A DNA stretch of 64,000 bases, taken from assembly GCF_017565425.1 (NCBI RefSeq), contig NZ_JAGEMK010000008.1, positions 105,916-169,915 of the forward strand, read 5' to 3'. The notes beneath the pieces are model-generated. The model searched no databases, was not told the origin of the DNA, and was given only the letters and a program-made list of their open reading frames with translations. Below, one piece after another: positions 16,970 to 26,318 of the stretch (position 1 is its first letter; each line of letters starts with the position of its first letter). A program made the translations under genes and the position numbers. The DNA comes from Actinotalea soli (GTDB lineage: Bacteria; Actinomycetota; Actinomycetes; Actinomycetales; Cellulomonadaceae).

Positions 16970-17426
16970 CGGGTCCGTCGCCGTCCTGATCGGCGCGGGC
17001 CGGAGGGTCTGCCTCGTCCTGCGCCGCTCGGTCGGGCGCGGACTGCGCGACCTCTGCCTGCGCGACCTCGGCGTGGGCCAGCTCCAGGTCGCGGGTGAGC
17101 TCGTCGACGACGAGCAGCTCCTTGCGGACCTTCCCGGTGCGGTATCCCGCGCGCGCCACCATGTGCGCCGCGACGGGCGAGGTGAGCATCTGGAACAGGG
17201 CCACGAGCAGCAGCATCCACATCACCGGGCCGCTGCGCAGTCGCAGGGCCAGGCCCAGCATCATGAGGATGAGCCCGAGCACCTGCGGCTTGGTCGCGGT
17301 GTGCATGCGGGCGAGCAGGTCGGGGAACCGGACGAGCCCGACCCCGGCCGCGAGGGTCAGCACGGCGCCGCCCAGCAGGCACACCGCGGCCAGCACGTCG
17401 AGCACCACGTCCAGGGTCTCGTTCAC
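16962..17426 (-). CDS. mrpG: Mrp Na+/H+ antiporter subunit G
   Basis: A 154-residue subunit with three membrane helices (residues ~10-90). GLVRFPDLLARMHTATKPQVLG is the MnhG/MrpG signature, followed by VALFQMLTSPVAAHMVARAGYRTG. A ~50-residue charged cytoplasmic tail rich in Ala, Glu and Asp is longer than in most homologues. It is the last gene of the Mrp operon and overlaps mrpF by 4 bp. The complex exchanges Na+ or K+ for protons across the cell membrane. Confidence 0.93.
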   Translation of the reverse strand: MNETLDVVLDVLAAVCLLGGAVLTLAAGVGLVRFPDLLARMHTATKPQVLGLILMMLGLALRLRSGPVMWMLLLVALFQMLTSPVAAHMVARAGYRTGKVRKELLVVDELTRDLELAHAEVAQAEVAQSAPDRAAQDEADPPARADQDGDGPVS

Positions 17427-17815
17427 TCGCGCACCTCCCCCTGGGCCGGCCCGCCGTGGTGCTCGGGGTCGCTGGACTCGAGTGCCGTGGTCTCGGCGTC
17501 GAGACGCTCGCTCTCGGCGGCAGCGATCTCCTCACGGGTGAGGACGCGCCCCTCGCCCTCGGGCTCGACCGAGGCGAACCTCGCGATGGTCACCGAGCCG
17601 ACGAAGCCCACGAGGGCCACCGCCACGAGGATCGGCACCGTGTCGATGCGACGCGACCACGCCGCCTCGAGGGCGATGGCCCCGACGATGGTGCTGGTCA
17701 CGATGTCCAGGGCGATGGTGCGGTCGAGCATGCTGGGGCCCTTCTCGGCCCGGACCAGCGCGAGTCCGGCACTGATGGTGAGCAGCACCGCGCAGATGAT
17801 GACGACGACGATCAC
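17423..17815 (-). CDS. mrpF: Mrp Na+/H+ antiporter subunit F
   Basis: A 130-residue subunit. Three membrane helices include the conserved RAEKGPSMLDRTIALDIVTS between the first two. The C-terminal ~45 residues are acidic and probably cytoplasmic. I set the start at GTG 17815, with GGGGGAG 7 nt upstream, giving the usual MrpF N-terminus (MIVVVIICAVLLTISA). It overlaps both neighbours by 4 bp. Confidence 0.92.
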   Translation of the reverse strand: MIVVVIICAVLLTISAGLALVRAEKGPSMLDRTIALDIVTSTIVGAIALEAAWSRRIDTVPILVAVALVGFVGSVTIARFASVEPEGEGRVLTREEIAAAESERLDAETTALESSDPEHHGGPAQGEVRE

Positions 17816-18504
17816 GGGCGCTCCCCCTTCTCCTCGACGGCCCCGTCGCCGCCCTTCTCGACGGGCGGCGCGACCTCTCCGATCTCGGTGAGGCAGACCG
17901 GGGCGGCTGCCTGCGACGGAGCCCCCTGGAGGCCCGGGTCGGCGACCCCGCGCTGCGGTCGACGGGTGAGCCCGGCCTCGGCCAGCTCGGCGTCCGAGGC
18001 GAGGGCCCGCAGGATGCGCGCCTCGGTGTCCAGGACGTTGCGCCGCGCCGCCTCGACCCCGCCGGCGATGTCGACGTCGAGCACGTGGATGTAGAGCACC
18101 CCGGAGACGCGGTGCGCCTCGACGACGATCGACCCGGGCACCAGCGAGCACAGCTCGGCGGTCAGGGTCAGGTACAGGTCGGAGTGGCTGCGCAGGTGGA
18201 CCGCGAGCACCGCGCTGCGCGGGGTCCTGCCCACCCGGAAGGCCTGGTAGGCCACCTGGGCGCTGGCCACCACCAGGTCGACGACGAACCGGTACGCCAG
18301 GTAGGCGACCGAGGGCAGGTGCACCCGGCCGTGGAAGTCCACCGCGGGCAGGGGCATCAGCCGGGTCACCACGACCGCCAGGACGAGGCCGCTGAGCACG
18401 TTGGCGATCGAGAGGTCACCCCAGACGAGCACCCAGATGACGGCCAGCCAGACCGTCATGACGAGGTTGACGCCGAAGGAGCGGCGGCGCGGGTGGAGGC
18501 TCAC
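17812..18504 (-). CDS. mrpE: Mrp Na+/H+ antiporter subunit E
   Basis: A 230-residue subunit. Two N-terminal helices lie in LVMTVWLAVIWVLVWGDLS and NVLSGLVLAVVVTRL. Then VAYLAYRFVVDLVVASAQVA and the soluble MrpE domain with ELCSLVPGSIVVEAHRVSG and LYIHVLDVD. The C-terminal extension of ~60 residues is rich in Pro and Glu. GTG 18504 overlaps the mrpD stop (GTGA). Confidence 0.92.
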   Translation of the reverse strand: MSLHPRRRSFGVNLVMTVWLAVIWVLVWGDLSIANVLSGLVLAVVVTRLMPLPAVDFHGRVHLPSVAYLAYRFVVDLVVASAQVAYQAFRVGRTPRSAVLAVHLRSHSDLYLTLTAELCSLVPGSIVVEAHRVSGVLYIHVLDVDIAGGVEAARRNVLDTEARILRALASDAELAEAGLTRRPQRGVADPGLQGAPSQAAAPVCLTEIGEVAPPVEKGGDGAVEEKGERP

Positions 18505-20117
18505 TCGTCCTCCTCCTCGACCGGCTCGTCGGGCAGCTCGGCGTCGGGGGTGTCCTCGGCGAGGTCGGAGGACACCCCGGCGCCGCGGGCGCGGTCCGGG
18601 AGCACCGAGACGATGTACTGGTTCGGGTCCCGCAGGGTGGCGGCGGCCCGCTGGGTGTAGTCGTACATGGGCCCGGCCACGACCGTGATGCTGACCCCCA
18701 GGAGCACGAGGGAGGCCGCCGAGCCGACCATCGCCCGCGGCAGCCGCATGGGTGCGGGCTCGACCGGGGCGACCTGCCAGAAGGCCTTGTTCCAGGCCTT
18801 GACGATCGCGTAGAGGGTCAGCAGCGAGGTCACGACCCCCGCCCCGACCAGGGTGAGGGCCAGCGGCCCGCCGTCGGCCACCCCCGCCTGGAGCAGCCCG
18901 GCCTTGCCGAGGAAGCCCGACAGCGGCGGGATCCCGGCGAGGTTCATCGCCGGGACGAAGAACAGCACGGCGAGCAACGGCGCGAGCCGGGCCAACCCGC
19001 CGAGCTGGTCCAGGCTGGTGGACCCACCCCGGCGCTCGACCAGCCCGACGACGAGGAACAGCGCCGTCTGCACGGTGATGTGGTGGGCCACGTAGAAGAT
19101 CGAGGCGCCCAGCCCCTGCTCGCTGGACAGCGCGATGCCGAAGATCATGTAGCCGATGTGGCTGACCAGGGTGAAGGACACCAGCCGCTTGATGTCGTTC
19201 TGGGCCACGGCCCCGAGGATCCCGACCACCATGGTGAGCAGCGCCGCGACCATGAGCAGGGTGTCGGCCCGGCCGTCGGGGAACAGCAGGGTCTGGGTGC
19301 GGATGATCGCGTAGACGCCGACCTTGGTCAGCAGCCCCGCGAACACCGCCGTGACGGGGGCAGGGGCCGTGGGGTAGGAGTCCGGCAACCAGGCCGAGAG
19401 CGGGAAGATCGCGGCCTTGATGGCGAAGGCCAGCAGCAGCAGGAGCTGCAGCACGAGCTGCACCCCCGGGTCGATCTCGGGCAGCCGGATCGCGAGCTGG
19501 GCCAGGTTGACCGTGCCGGTCGCGGCGTAGATCAGGCCGATCGCGAGGAGGAAGATGATCGAGGACACCAGCGAGACGACCACGTAGATGGTCCCCGCGC
19601 GGATGCGCTCCCCCGTGCCGCCCAGGGTGAGCAGCACGTAGGAGGCCGCGAGGAGCATCTCGAAGCCGACGTACAGGTTGAACAGGTCCCCCGAGAGGAA
19701 GGCGTTGGCCACGCCCGCGCTCAGCACCAGGTACGTGGGGTGGAAGATCGCCACGGGGGTGCCGCGGTTGCCGTCGGCGAGCCCCTGGGCGAGGGAGTAG
19801 ATCAGGACGCACAGGGTCACCGCCGCGGAGACGGTGAGCATGAGGGTCGAGAGGCGATCGGCGACCAGGTCGATCCCGACGGGTGCCGCCCAGTTCCCCA
19901 CGTCGAGGACGACAGGCCCCTGGTCGGCCGCGACGAGCAGGGTCAGCGAGGCGAGGAGCACCACGGTCAGGGCGACGACGCTGATGATCTGCTGGGCCTT
20001 GGGGTGCCGCCACAGCGCGAGGGCCAGGCCCGCGGCCGAGAGCGGGACCAGCACCGGCAGGGGCACCACCCAGCTGAGGTCGGTGAGGCTCAGCCAGAGG
20101 AGGTCCGGCGGGGTCAT
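18501..20117 (-). CDS. mrpD: Mrp Na+/H+ antiporter subunit D
   Basis: A 538-residue complex-I-like proton-channel subunit (NuoM/N family) with about 14 helices. Key blocks are FEMLLAASYVLLTLGGT (conserved Glu of helix 5), AIKAAIFPLSAWLPDSYPTAP (conserved Lys), TKVGVYAIIRTQTLLFP and AQNDIKRLVSFTLVSHIGYM. These Glu/Lys residues form the proton path. An acidic tail ends the protein. Overlaps mrpC and mrpE by 4 bp. Confidence 0.94.
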   Translation of the reverse strand: MTPPDLLWLSLTDLSWVVPLPVLVPLSAAGLALALWRHPKAQQIISVVALTVVLLASLTLLVAADQGPVVLDVGNWAAPVGIDLVADRLSTLMLTVSAAVTLCVLIYSLAQGLADGNRGTPVAIFHPTYLVLSAGVANAFLSGDLFNLYVGFEMLLAASYVLLTLGGTGERIRAGTIYVVVSLVSSIIFLLAIGLIYAATGTVNLAQLAIRLPEIDPGVQLVLQLLLLLAFAIKAAIFPLSAWLPDSYPTAPAPVTAVFAGLLTKVGVYAIIRTQTLLFPDGRADTLLMVAALLTMVVGILGAVAQNDIKRLVSFTLVSHIGYMIFGIALSSEQGLGASIFYVAHHITVQTALFLVVGLVERRGGSTSLDQLGGLARLAPLLAVLFFVPAMNLAGIPPLSGFLGKAGLLQAGVADGGPLALTLVGAGVVTSLLTLYAIVKAWNKAFWQVAPVEPAPMRLPRAMVGSAASLVLLGVSITVVAGPMYDYTQRAAATLRDPNQYIVSVLPDRARGAGVSSDLAEDTPDAELPDEPVEEEDE

Positions 20118-20581
20118 GACCGGTCACCTCCCATCTCGTCGTGGGCCGAGGCGGCGTCCTCGTCGAGGGTCGTGGTGACCTCGGTGTCGCTGTCCTCGAA
20201 GGCCGCGAGGTCCGCTGCGGCACGGCGGGCGACGCGGCGGTCCTCGAGGTCGTCCTGGACCTCGTCGTGCCGGTTGAGCTGCCACGAGCGGTAGGCCATG
20301 GCGAGCAGGAAGGCCGAGATGCCCATGGTGAGCACGATCGCCGTGAGGATCATGAACTGGGGCAGGGGGTCGCTCATGTCCTCCGGGGCGGTCTGGCCCG
20401 TGATGGGCGCCCCGCCGGCGGCGCCCCCGGCGACGAGGAACAGCAGGTTGATCCCGTTGCTCATCGCGATGAAGCCGAGCAGCACGCGGGTCAGGCTGCG
20501 CTCGAGCAGCAGGTACACACCGACCGTGATGAGCACGACGATCGCCAGCACCAGGGCCAGGCTCGGGGAGGTGTCGATCAT
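20114..20581 (-). CDS. mrpC: Mrp Na+/H+ antiporter subunit C
   Basis: A 155-residue NuoK-like subunit with three helices. LLLERSLTRVLLGFIAMSNGINLLF contains the conserved second-helix core, and DPLPQFMILTAIVLTMGISAFLLA the third. The C-terminal ~50 residues are charged and probably cytoplasmic. The ATG at 20581 overlaps the mrpA stop. Confidence 0.93.
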   Translation of the reverse strand: MIDTSPSLALVLAIVVLITVGVYLLLERSLTRVLLGFIAMSNGINLLFLVAGGAAGGAPITGQTAPEDMSDPLPQFMILTAIVLTMGISAFLLAMAYRSWQLNRHDEVQDDLEDRRVARRAAADLAAFEDSDTEVTTTLDEDAASAHDEMGGDRS

Positions 20582-23500
20582 CGCTGCACCTCCGCGCCGA
20601 GGTGCTCGTCCGGGGCCGCGCCGTAGGGGGCGTCGGCCGTGGCCCGGTCCTCCCCCTCGGGGTGCTCGGTCTCGGGGTCGCCGTCCTGGGCCTCGCCGTG
20701 CCGGTCGACCTCCGAGCCCAGGCTGCGCAGCACATCCAGCACCAGGCCGACCACCAGCAGGAAGACCCCCATGTCGAAGAACAGCGAGGTCACCAGCTTG
20801 ATGTCCCCGAGCAGGGGGACGGTCACCTCGATGATCAGGCTCTGCAGCACCGACCCTCCGGCGAGCAGGGCGAGCAGCCCGACGCCGGCCGAGAGGAACA
20901 GGCCGGTGCCGAGCAGCAGGCCGGGGTGGATCGGGGCAGCCTCGGTGAGCTCGTAGCGGCCCCCCGCGAGGTACCGGACGATCAGCGCGATCCCGACGAC
21001 GAGGCCCGCACCGAACCCGCCCCCGGGGGCGTTGTGCCCGGCGAAGAGCAGGAAGAGCGCGTACATGATCATCGAGTGGAAGAGCAGCCGCGTGGCGATC
21101 TCGAAGATGATCGACCGTCGTTGCGGGGCCAGGGTCCGGCCACCACGCAGCCACTCGGTGCGGGGCCGTGCGCGGCGCGTCGAGCCGCCGAGGCCGAGCT
21201 CGGCCTCGCTCGCCCCCTCGGCACGGCCCGCGTCGCGCACGCGCAGCACGTGCATGGGGTCGGGGACGTCGCCGGCCCACACCCGGGTGCCGTCGGCGGC
21301 GTCGTCGGCCCGTTGGAGCTCGCCGCCGCGGCGGCGCAGGAAGATCAGGGAGGCCACACCGGTCGCGGCCGCGAGCAGGACGGAGATCTCGCCGACCGTG
21401 TCCCAGGCGCGGATGTCGACCAGGGCCACGTTGACGACGTTCTTGCCGCCGCCGAAGACGTAGGCCTCCTCGGCGAAGTCCACCGAGACCGGCGGGTGGA
21501 TCCGCGCCCCGGGGACGATCAGGGCCAGGGCGCCGACGGTGAGGCCGACCGTGAGGCCGATGGCCAGGCGGACCCAGCGGCTCGCGGCGAGGGGGCGCAC
21601 CGAGAAGTACGCGGGCAGGCGCCGCAGCACCAGCACGAAGATCACCAGCATGATCGTCTCGACCAGCACCTGGGTCAGCGCGAGGTCGGGGGCCCCGTGC
21701 AGCAGGAAGAGGTACGCGACCGCGTACCCGCTGATCCCGGCGAGCACCACGGCCTTGAGGCGGCGCCGGGCGTTGGCCGCGAGGATCATCGCGCCCCCCG
21801 CCAGGAGCCCCGCGACCAGCTGGACAGGGCTGTCCCACAGGCGCACGCCGTCCGCCCCGGGCAGCGTGGTGCCGGCGGCCAGGGTGGTGATGGCGAGGCC
21901 GACCAGCACCAGCAGGATCGTGCCGAGGTAGAAGGGCAGCGACCCACGCTGGGTGACGGCGGTGACGTCCCCGGCGAGCTCGTCGAGGCGTCGCATGCCG
22001 CGGCGGTACCCGCGGTCGGCGTCCCAGGGGATCCGCACCCGGGCCTGCCAGCCCTCGACCCGGGCCCGCGCCCAGAACATCAGCGCGCCGACGGTCAGGA
22101 TCACGACGGTCAGCGCGAGGGCCGGCGAGAAGCCTGCCCACAGCACCAGGTGGCCCGGGTCCCCCGGGTAGGTGTCGGCGTGCGGGGCGAGCAGCCCTTC
22201 GCCCACCTCGGGGGTCAGTGCCAGGACCAGCCCGAGCACGGCGAGCACCGCGGCCGGCGCGACGAGCACGAGGGGCGGGTGCTTGATCGCGAGCGGGCCG
22301 TCGTCCCCGGCGACCCCGGCCGCGACCGCCGCGGCGTGCGGGGCCGTCGCGTCGTCGGAGGTCGCGTGGGTGCGCTTGGTGGCGAAGGCCCCCCACCAGA
22401 ACCGCAGGCCGTAGGCCACGGTCAGCGTGGAGCCCACCACCATGGAGACGAGGACGAACAGGCCGACCGCGGTGCCGCCGTCGTGCACGAAGGCCTCGAG
22501 GGCGGCCTCCTTGGCGACGTACCCCGCGAAGGGAGGGAGCCCGATCATCGACGCGGTCGAGAGGGCGCCGACGGCCGCGGTGATGGGCAGCTCGCGCCCC
22601 ACCCCGGTCAGGCGGCGCAGGTCGCGGGTGCCGGTCGCGGCGTCGACCACGCCGACGGTGAGGAAGAGGGAGGCCTTGAACATCGCGTGGGCCCCCAGCA
22701 TCGCCAGACCCGCGAGCGCGGCGGCGCGGGAGCCCAGGCCGACCAGGAGCACCAGGAGGCCGAGCTGGCTCACGGTGCCGAAGGCGAGGATGAGCTTGAG
22801 GTCGTTCTGGCGCAGGGCTCGGTAGCCGCCGACCACGAGGGTGCCGCAGCCCAGCACGATGACGATCCCGCGCCACACCCCGAGCTCGCCGAAGCCGGGG
22901 GCGAAGCGGGCCACGAGGTAGACGCCGGCCTTGACCATCGCGGCGGCGTGCAGGTACGCCGAGACGGGGGTCGGGGCGGCCATCGCGGCGGGCAGCCAGA
23001 AGTGCAGCGGGACGAGGGCGGACTTGGTCGCGGCCCCGGCGAGGAGGAGGACGACGGCGACCGTCGCGAGGGTGGTGGTCGTCCCGGCCGGGATGCCGCC
23101 GCCCTCGCTGGCCAGGGCCACGACCTCGGAGATCCGGTAGGTGCCGGTGGTCTCGCCCAGCAGCACGATCCCGACGAGCATCGCGAGCCCGCCCGCGGTG
23201 GTCAGGATGATGGCCTGCATCGCGGCGCGGCGGGAGGCCTTGCGCTCGGCGTAGTGGCCGATCAGCAGGTAGGAGAAGACCGTGGTCAGCTCCCAGAAGG
23301 TGTAGAGCAGGAGCATGTCGTCGGTCACGACGAGGCCGAGCATCACACCCGCGAAGGCCACGAGCACCCCGCCGAAGCGGCCCAGGCCACCCGCCGTCGC
23401 CGAGAAGTAGCGCGAGCAGTAGACCAGGACCAGGGCGCCGACCCCGCCGACCATCAGCACCATGAGCCAGGACAACGTGTCGAGCCGGAAAGCCAGCTCC

Positions 23501-23697
23501 ATGTCGAGGGCCGGGACCCACTGGACCACCTCGACCGGGCCGTCCCCGGCCATCACCTCGCTGGTCCAGCTGAGGGCCCAGGCGGCGGCCGAGGCCGGGG
23601 CGAGGGCCATGACGAGGAACGCTCGACGACCGAGCCACTGCACCAGGAGCGGCGCGCCGAGAGCCACCACGAGGTGGGCGGCGAGCAGCAGGAGCAC
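20578..23697 (-). CDS. mrpA: Mrp Na+/H+ antiporter subunit A fused to subunit B
   Basis: A 1039-residue fusion. Residues ~1-600 are the NuoL-like antiporter core (FWELTTVFSYLLIGHYAERK, ATKSALVPLHFWLPAAMAAPTP, LRQNDLKLILAFGTVSQLGL). Residues ~600-790 match the MrpA C-terminal NuoJ-like part. The final ~200 residues are MrpB-like (FHSMIMYALFLLFAGHNAPGGGF, LLGDIKLVTSLFFDMGVFLLVVG). No separate mrpB exists in the operon, consistent with fusion, as in many actinobacteria. GGAG lies 9 nt before the GTG start. It leads the operon mrpA(B)-C-D-E-F-G; every junction overlaps by 4 bp. Confidence 0.94.
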   Translation of the reverse strand: MLLLLAAHLVVALGAPLLVQWLGRRAFLVMALAPASAAAWALSWTSEVMAGDGPVEVVQWVPALDMELAFRLDTLSWLMVLMVGGVGALVLVYCSRYFSATAGGLGRFGGVLVAFAGVMLGLVVTDDMLLLYTFWELTTVFSYLLIGHYAERKASRRAAMQAIILTTAGGLAMLVGIVLLGETTGTYRISEVVALASEGGGIPAGTTTTLATVAVVLLLAGAATKSALVPLHFWLPAAMAAPTPVSAYLHAAAMVKAGVYLVARFAPGFGELGVWRGIVIVLGCGTLVVGGYRALRQNDLKLILAFGTVSQLGLLVLLVGLGSRAAALAGLAMLGAHAMFKASLFLTVGVVDAATGTRDLRRLTGVGRELPITAAVGALSTASMIGLPPFAGYVAKEAALEAFVHDGGTAVGLFVLVSMVVGSTLTVAYGLRFWWGAFATKRTHATSDDATAPHAAAVAAGVAGDDGPLAIKHPPLVLVAPAAVLAVLGLVLALTPEVGEGLLAPHADTYPGDPGHLVLWAGFSPALALTVVILTVGALMFWARARVEGWQARVRIPWDADRGYRRGMRRLDELAGDVTAVTQRGSLPFYLGTILLVLVGLAITTLAAGTTLPGADGVRLWDSPVQLVAGLLAGGAMILAANARRRLKAVVLAGISGYAVAYLFLLHGAPDLALTQVLVETIMLVIFVLVLRRLPAYFSVRPLAASRWVRLAIGLTVGLTVGALALIVPGARIHPPVSVDFAEEAYVFGGGKNVVNVALVDIRAWDTVGEISVLLAAATGVASLIFLRRRGGELQRADDAADGTRVWAGDVPDPMHVLRVRDAGRAEGASEAELGLGGSTRRARPRTEWLRGGRTLAPQRRSIIFEIATRLLFHSMIMYALFLLFAGHNAPGGGFGAGLVVGIALIVRYLAGGRYELTEAAPIHPGLLLGTGLFLSAGVGLLALLAGGSVLQSLIIEVTVPLLGDIKLVTSLFFDMGVFLLVVGLVLDVLRSLGSEVDRHGEAQDGDPETEHPEGEDRATADAPYGAAPDEHLGAEVQR

Positions 23698-23896
23698 GTC
23701 CGGCTCCGTCCGGTCGGGGGCGGTGGTCGGTCGGGATGGTCAGTGCCTGTCGAGGCCCGCCGTCGCGCAGGCGTCAGCGGGCCTTGGAGGGGCGTCGTGT
23801 TGTCAAGACGATGAACGCGAGCACGCACCCGCAGACGTGCCACGGGGGTGCGTCACTGAACAGGACCATCGTACCTTCCGGGCCTGAGGCACCGAC

Positions 23897-23908
23897 TAGC
23901 GTGGCGGG
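23897..23908 (+). promoter_or_regulatory. -10 element of a leaderless gene
   Basis: TAGCGT (23897-23902) ends 6 nt before the GTG at 23909. The ~200-bp region 23698-23896 between mrpA and this gene must also hold the mrp promoter; TTGTCA on its minus strand is a weak candidate and nothing else is clear. Confidence 0.5.
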
Positions 23909-26284
23909 GTGGACGCCCTGCAGCTCGCCGCCCTCGTCGTCGCGGTCCTGGCGACCGTCGTCGGCGTGACCGTCTTCTCCCTCGGGGTGCGCGCGATCGT
24001 GCGCACCGTCGCGCAGGGCGGCCCGGCCCCCGAGCGCACCGACCACCGGTGGTTGCGGACGAGGCTGGCCCTCGGGCTGCTGCTCGGGCACGGACGCTTC
24101 CAGCACCGACCGTTCGTCAAGGTCGCGCACTGGGTCGTCATGGTCAGCTTCCCGGTGCTGTTCTTCACGCTGGTGGCCGGGTACGGGCAGATCGTCGACC
24201 CGCACCTGGCCCTGCCGGCGGTCCTCTGGGTCGCCCCGCTCGGGTGGCTGGTCGAGGGGTTCGCGTGGCTGGGGCTGCTGGGCATCCTGGCGCTGGTGCT
24301 GGTGCGGCAGCGTGCCCACCCCCGCCGCGGGGAGGCCGCCGCCGGAGCGCCGTCGGCCGTGCAGGACTCGCCGTCGGGCCGGCGCGGGCCGCAGGGGGCG
24401 CGGTCCTCGCGGTTCTTCGGGTCGAACGCGGGGCAGGCGTACTTCGTCGAGCTGATCATCGCGGCGGTGGTGCTCTGCGTGCTGGTGCTGCGGGGGCTGG
24501 AGTACGCGCTCGCGATGAGTGCGCCGGGCGGGGTCTCCGCCGACGTCGCCTCCGCCCTCGCGCTGCAGCACCCGCTGACGGCGTGGTTCGGCTCCTGGTG
24601 GGTCGGGGCGGGCACCGAGGCCCTCGAGACGGCGGTGGTGCTGGTCGCCCTGCTGAAGATCCTCACGTCGATGACCTGGATGGTCGTGGTCGGGCGTCGG
24701 CCGGCGATGGGGGTCTCGTGGCACCGGTTCCTCGCGGTGGTCAACGTGTGGGCGCGGCGCGAGGTCGACGGCTCCCCCGCCCTGGGTCCGGTGCCGCCGG
24801 TGCGGGCCGCGGGCAAGGTCGTGGACTTCGAGGCGATCGACGACCTGCCCGAGGACGCGCGGCTCGGCGTCGGGCAGCTCGAGGACTTCACCTGGAAGGG
24901 GCTGCTGGACTTCTCGACCTGCACCGAGTGCGGGCGGTGCCAGGAGCAGTGCCCCGCGTGGAACACCGGCAAGCCCTTGTCCCCCAAGCTGATGATCACC
25001 GCCCTGCGCGACCACGCCTACGCGAGCGCCCCGTACCTGCAGCCCGCTCCCAACGCAGCCACCGCCCCGACAGGCCTCACGACCACCACCGGCCACCTCC
25101 CCCCCGGCCTCGTGTCAGAACGTGGGGGTGCCAGGGGTATCCCAGCTTCTGACACGAGCTCGGCCACCAGCTCGGCCACCAGCTCGGCCTCCAGCTCGGA
25201 CACGAGCCATGCGGGGGTGGACGTGCTCGCGCTGGTGGGGGACGTCATCGACCCGCAGGCGTTGTGGGACTGCACCATGTGCGGGGCCTGCGTCCAGCAG
25301 TGCCCGGTGGACATCGAGCACGTCGACCACATCGTCGACCTGCGCCGCAACCAGGTGCTCATGGAGTCGGCCTTCCCCGAGGAGCTCGGCCCCATGTTCA
25401 CCAAGCTCGAGAAGCAGGCCAACCCCTGGGGCATGGCCCCGCGCAGGCGCCTGGACTGGGCCCAGGGCCTGGGCTTCGAGGTCCCCGTGATCGGGGCTGA
25501 CGTCGAGGACGCGAGCGAGGTCGACTACCTGTTCTGGGTCGGCTGCGCGGGGGCCTACGAGGACCGCGCCAAGCGCACCACCCGCGCCGTGGCCGAGCTG
25601 CTGCACGCCGCCGGGGTGAGCTTCGCGGTGCTGGGTGACGGCGAGTCCTGCACGGGGGACCCGGCCCGACGCGCAGGCAACGAGTTCCTCTTCCAGATGC
25701 TCGCCCAGGCCAACGTCGAGGTGCTCACCGAGGTCATGGCCCAGCGCATCGTGGTGACGTGCGCGCACTGCTTCAACACCATCAGCCGCGAGTACCCCCA
25801 GCTGGGCGGGCGCTTCGAGGTGGTGCACCACACCGAGCTGCTCGACCGGCTGGTCACCGACGGCCGCCTGACCCCCACCACCCGGCCCGACGACGACGCC
25901 TCCGCCGGCACCGTGACCTATCACGACCCGTGCTACCTCGGCCGGCACAACCAGATCTACACCCCGCCCCGCGACCTGATCGGCGCCCTGCCCGGGGTCA
26001 CCCTCACCGAGATGCCCCGCACCCAGGAGCGGTCCTTCTGCTGCGGCGGCGGGGGCGCCCGGGTGTGGATGGAGGAGTCGACCGGGACGCGGATCAGCAC
26101 CGACCGCGCGACCGAGGCCCTCGACACCGGGGCCCGCACCATCGCGACCGGCTGCCCGTTCTGCACGGTGATGCTCACCGATGGCGTCGCGGCGGCGAGC
26201 GCCACCGGGGCCGGGACTGGTCAGGGCCCGGTCGAGGTGGTCGACGTCGCGATCATGCTGCGGGACGCGGTGCTGCCCGACTGA
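23909..26284 (+). CDS. Membrane-anchored Fe-S oxidoreductase (heterodisulfide-reductase-like)
   Basis: A 791-residue protein. Residues ~1-260 hold about five membrane helices like the NarI/HdrE cytochrome b domain. C338 starts CTECGRCQEQCPAWNTGKP and C455 starts CTMCGACVQQCPVDIEH, two ferredoxin-type 4Fe-4S motifs. Two CCG domains follow (CTGDPARRAGNE near 580, CAHCFNTI near 618, then DPCYLGRHN and CCGGGGARVWMEE from 711). Such proteins pass electrons between membrane quinone and soluble partners; the actinobacterial physiological role is not established. Oddly, residues ~401-432 between the two ferredoxin motifs are encoded by a palindromic element and four 12-bp tandem repeats, absent from any conserved domain. 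Leaderless start. Confidence 0.9.
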   Translation: MDALQLAALVVAVLATVVGVTVFSLGVRAIVRTVAQGGPAPERTDHRWLRTRLALGLLLGHGRFQHRPFVKVAHWVVMVSFPVLFFTLVAGYGQIVDPHLALPAVLWVAPLGWLVEGFAWLGLLGILALVLVRQRAHPRRGEAAAGAPSAVQDSPSGRRGPQGARSSRFFGSNAGQAYFVELIIAAVVLCVLVLRGLEYALAMSAPGGVSADVASALALQHPLTAWFGSWWVGAGTEALETAVVLVALLKILTSMTWMVVVGRRPAMGVSWHRFLAVVNVWARREVDGSPALGPVPPVRAAGKVVDFEAIDDLPEDARLGVGQLEDFTWKGLLDFSTCTECGRCQEQCPAWNTGKPLSPKLMITALRDHAYASAPYLQPAPNAATAPTGLTTTTGHLPPGLVSERGGARGIPASDTSSATSSATSSASSSDTSHAGVDVLALVGDVIDPQALWDCTMCGACVQQCPVDIEHVDHIVDLRRNQVLMESAFPEELGPMFTKLEKQANPWGMAPRRRLDWAQGLGFEVPVIGADVEDASEVDYLFWVGCAGAYEDRAKRTTRAVAELLHAAGVSFAVLGDGESCTGDPARRAGNEFLFQMLAQANVEVLTEVMAQRIVVTCAHCFNTISREYPQLGGRFEVVHHTELLDRLVTDGRLTPTTRPDDDASAGTVTYHDPCYLGRHNQIYTPPRDLIGALPGVTLTEMPRTQERSFCCGGGGARVWMEESTGTRISTDRATEALDTGARTIATGCPFCTVMLTDGVAAASATGAGTGQGPVEVVDVAIMLRDAVLPD
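25109..25158. repeat. Palindromic element inside a coding sequence
   Basis: CTCGTGTCAGAA (25109-25120) and TTCTGACACGAG (25147-25158) are perfect 12-bp arms. The interior can form a second stem, GGGGTGCC against GGTATCCC, if G-U pairs are allowed in RNA. The unit is read in frame as LVSERGGARGIPASDTS. It looks like an inserted REP-type element rather than an evolved linker. Confidence 0.8.
25157..25204 (+). repeat. Four 12-bp tandem repeats
   Basis: AGCTCGGCCACC occurs twice, then AGCTCGGCCTCC and AGCTCGGACACG, encoding Ser-Ala-Thr-Ser-like units. They abut the right arm of the palindrome. Slippage would change linker length by four residues without a frameshift. Confidence 0.8.
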
Positions 26285-26318
26285 CCCTGCTCGGACTCGG
26301 CGAAGGACAGGAGCGCGC

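Noticed and set aside
20602..23814. Plus-strand ORF of 1070 residues opposite mrpA
   Set aside because: His/Glu/Gly/Asp-rich shadow of a conserved membrane protein; no motif or start signal.
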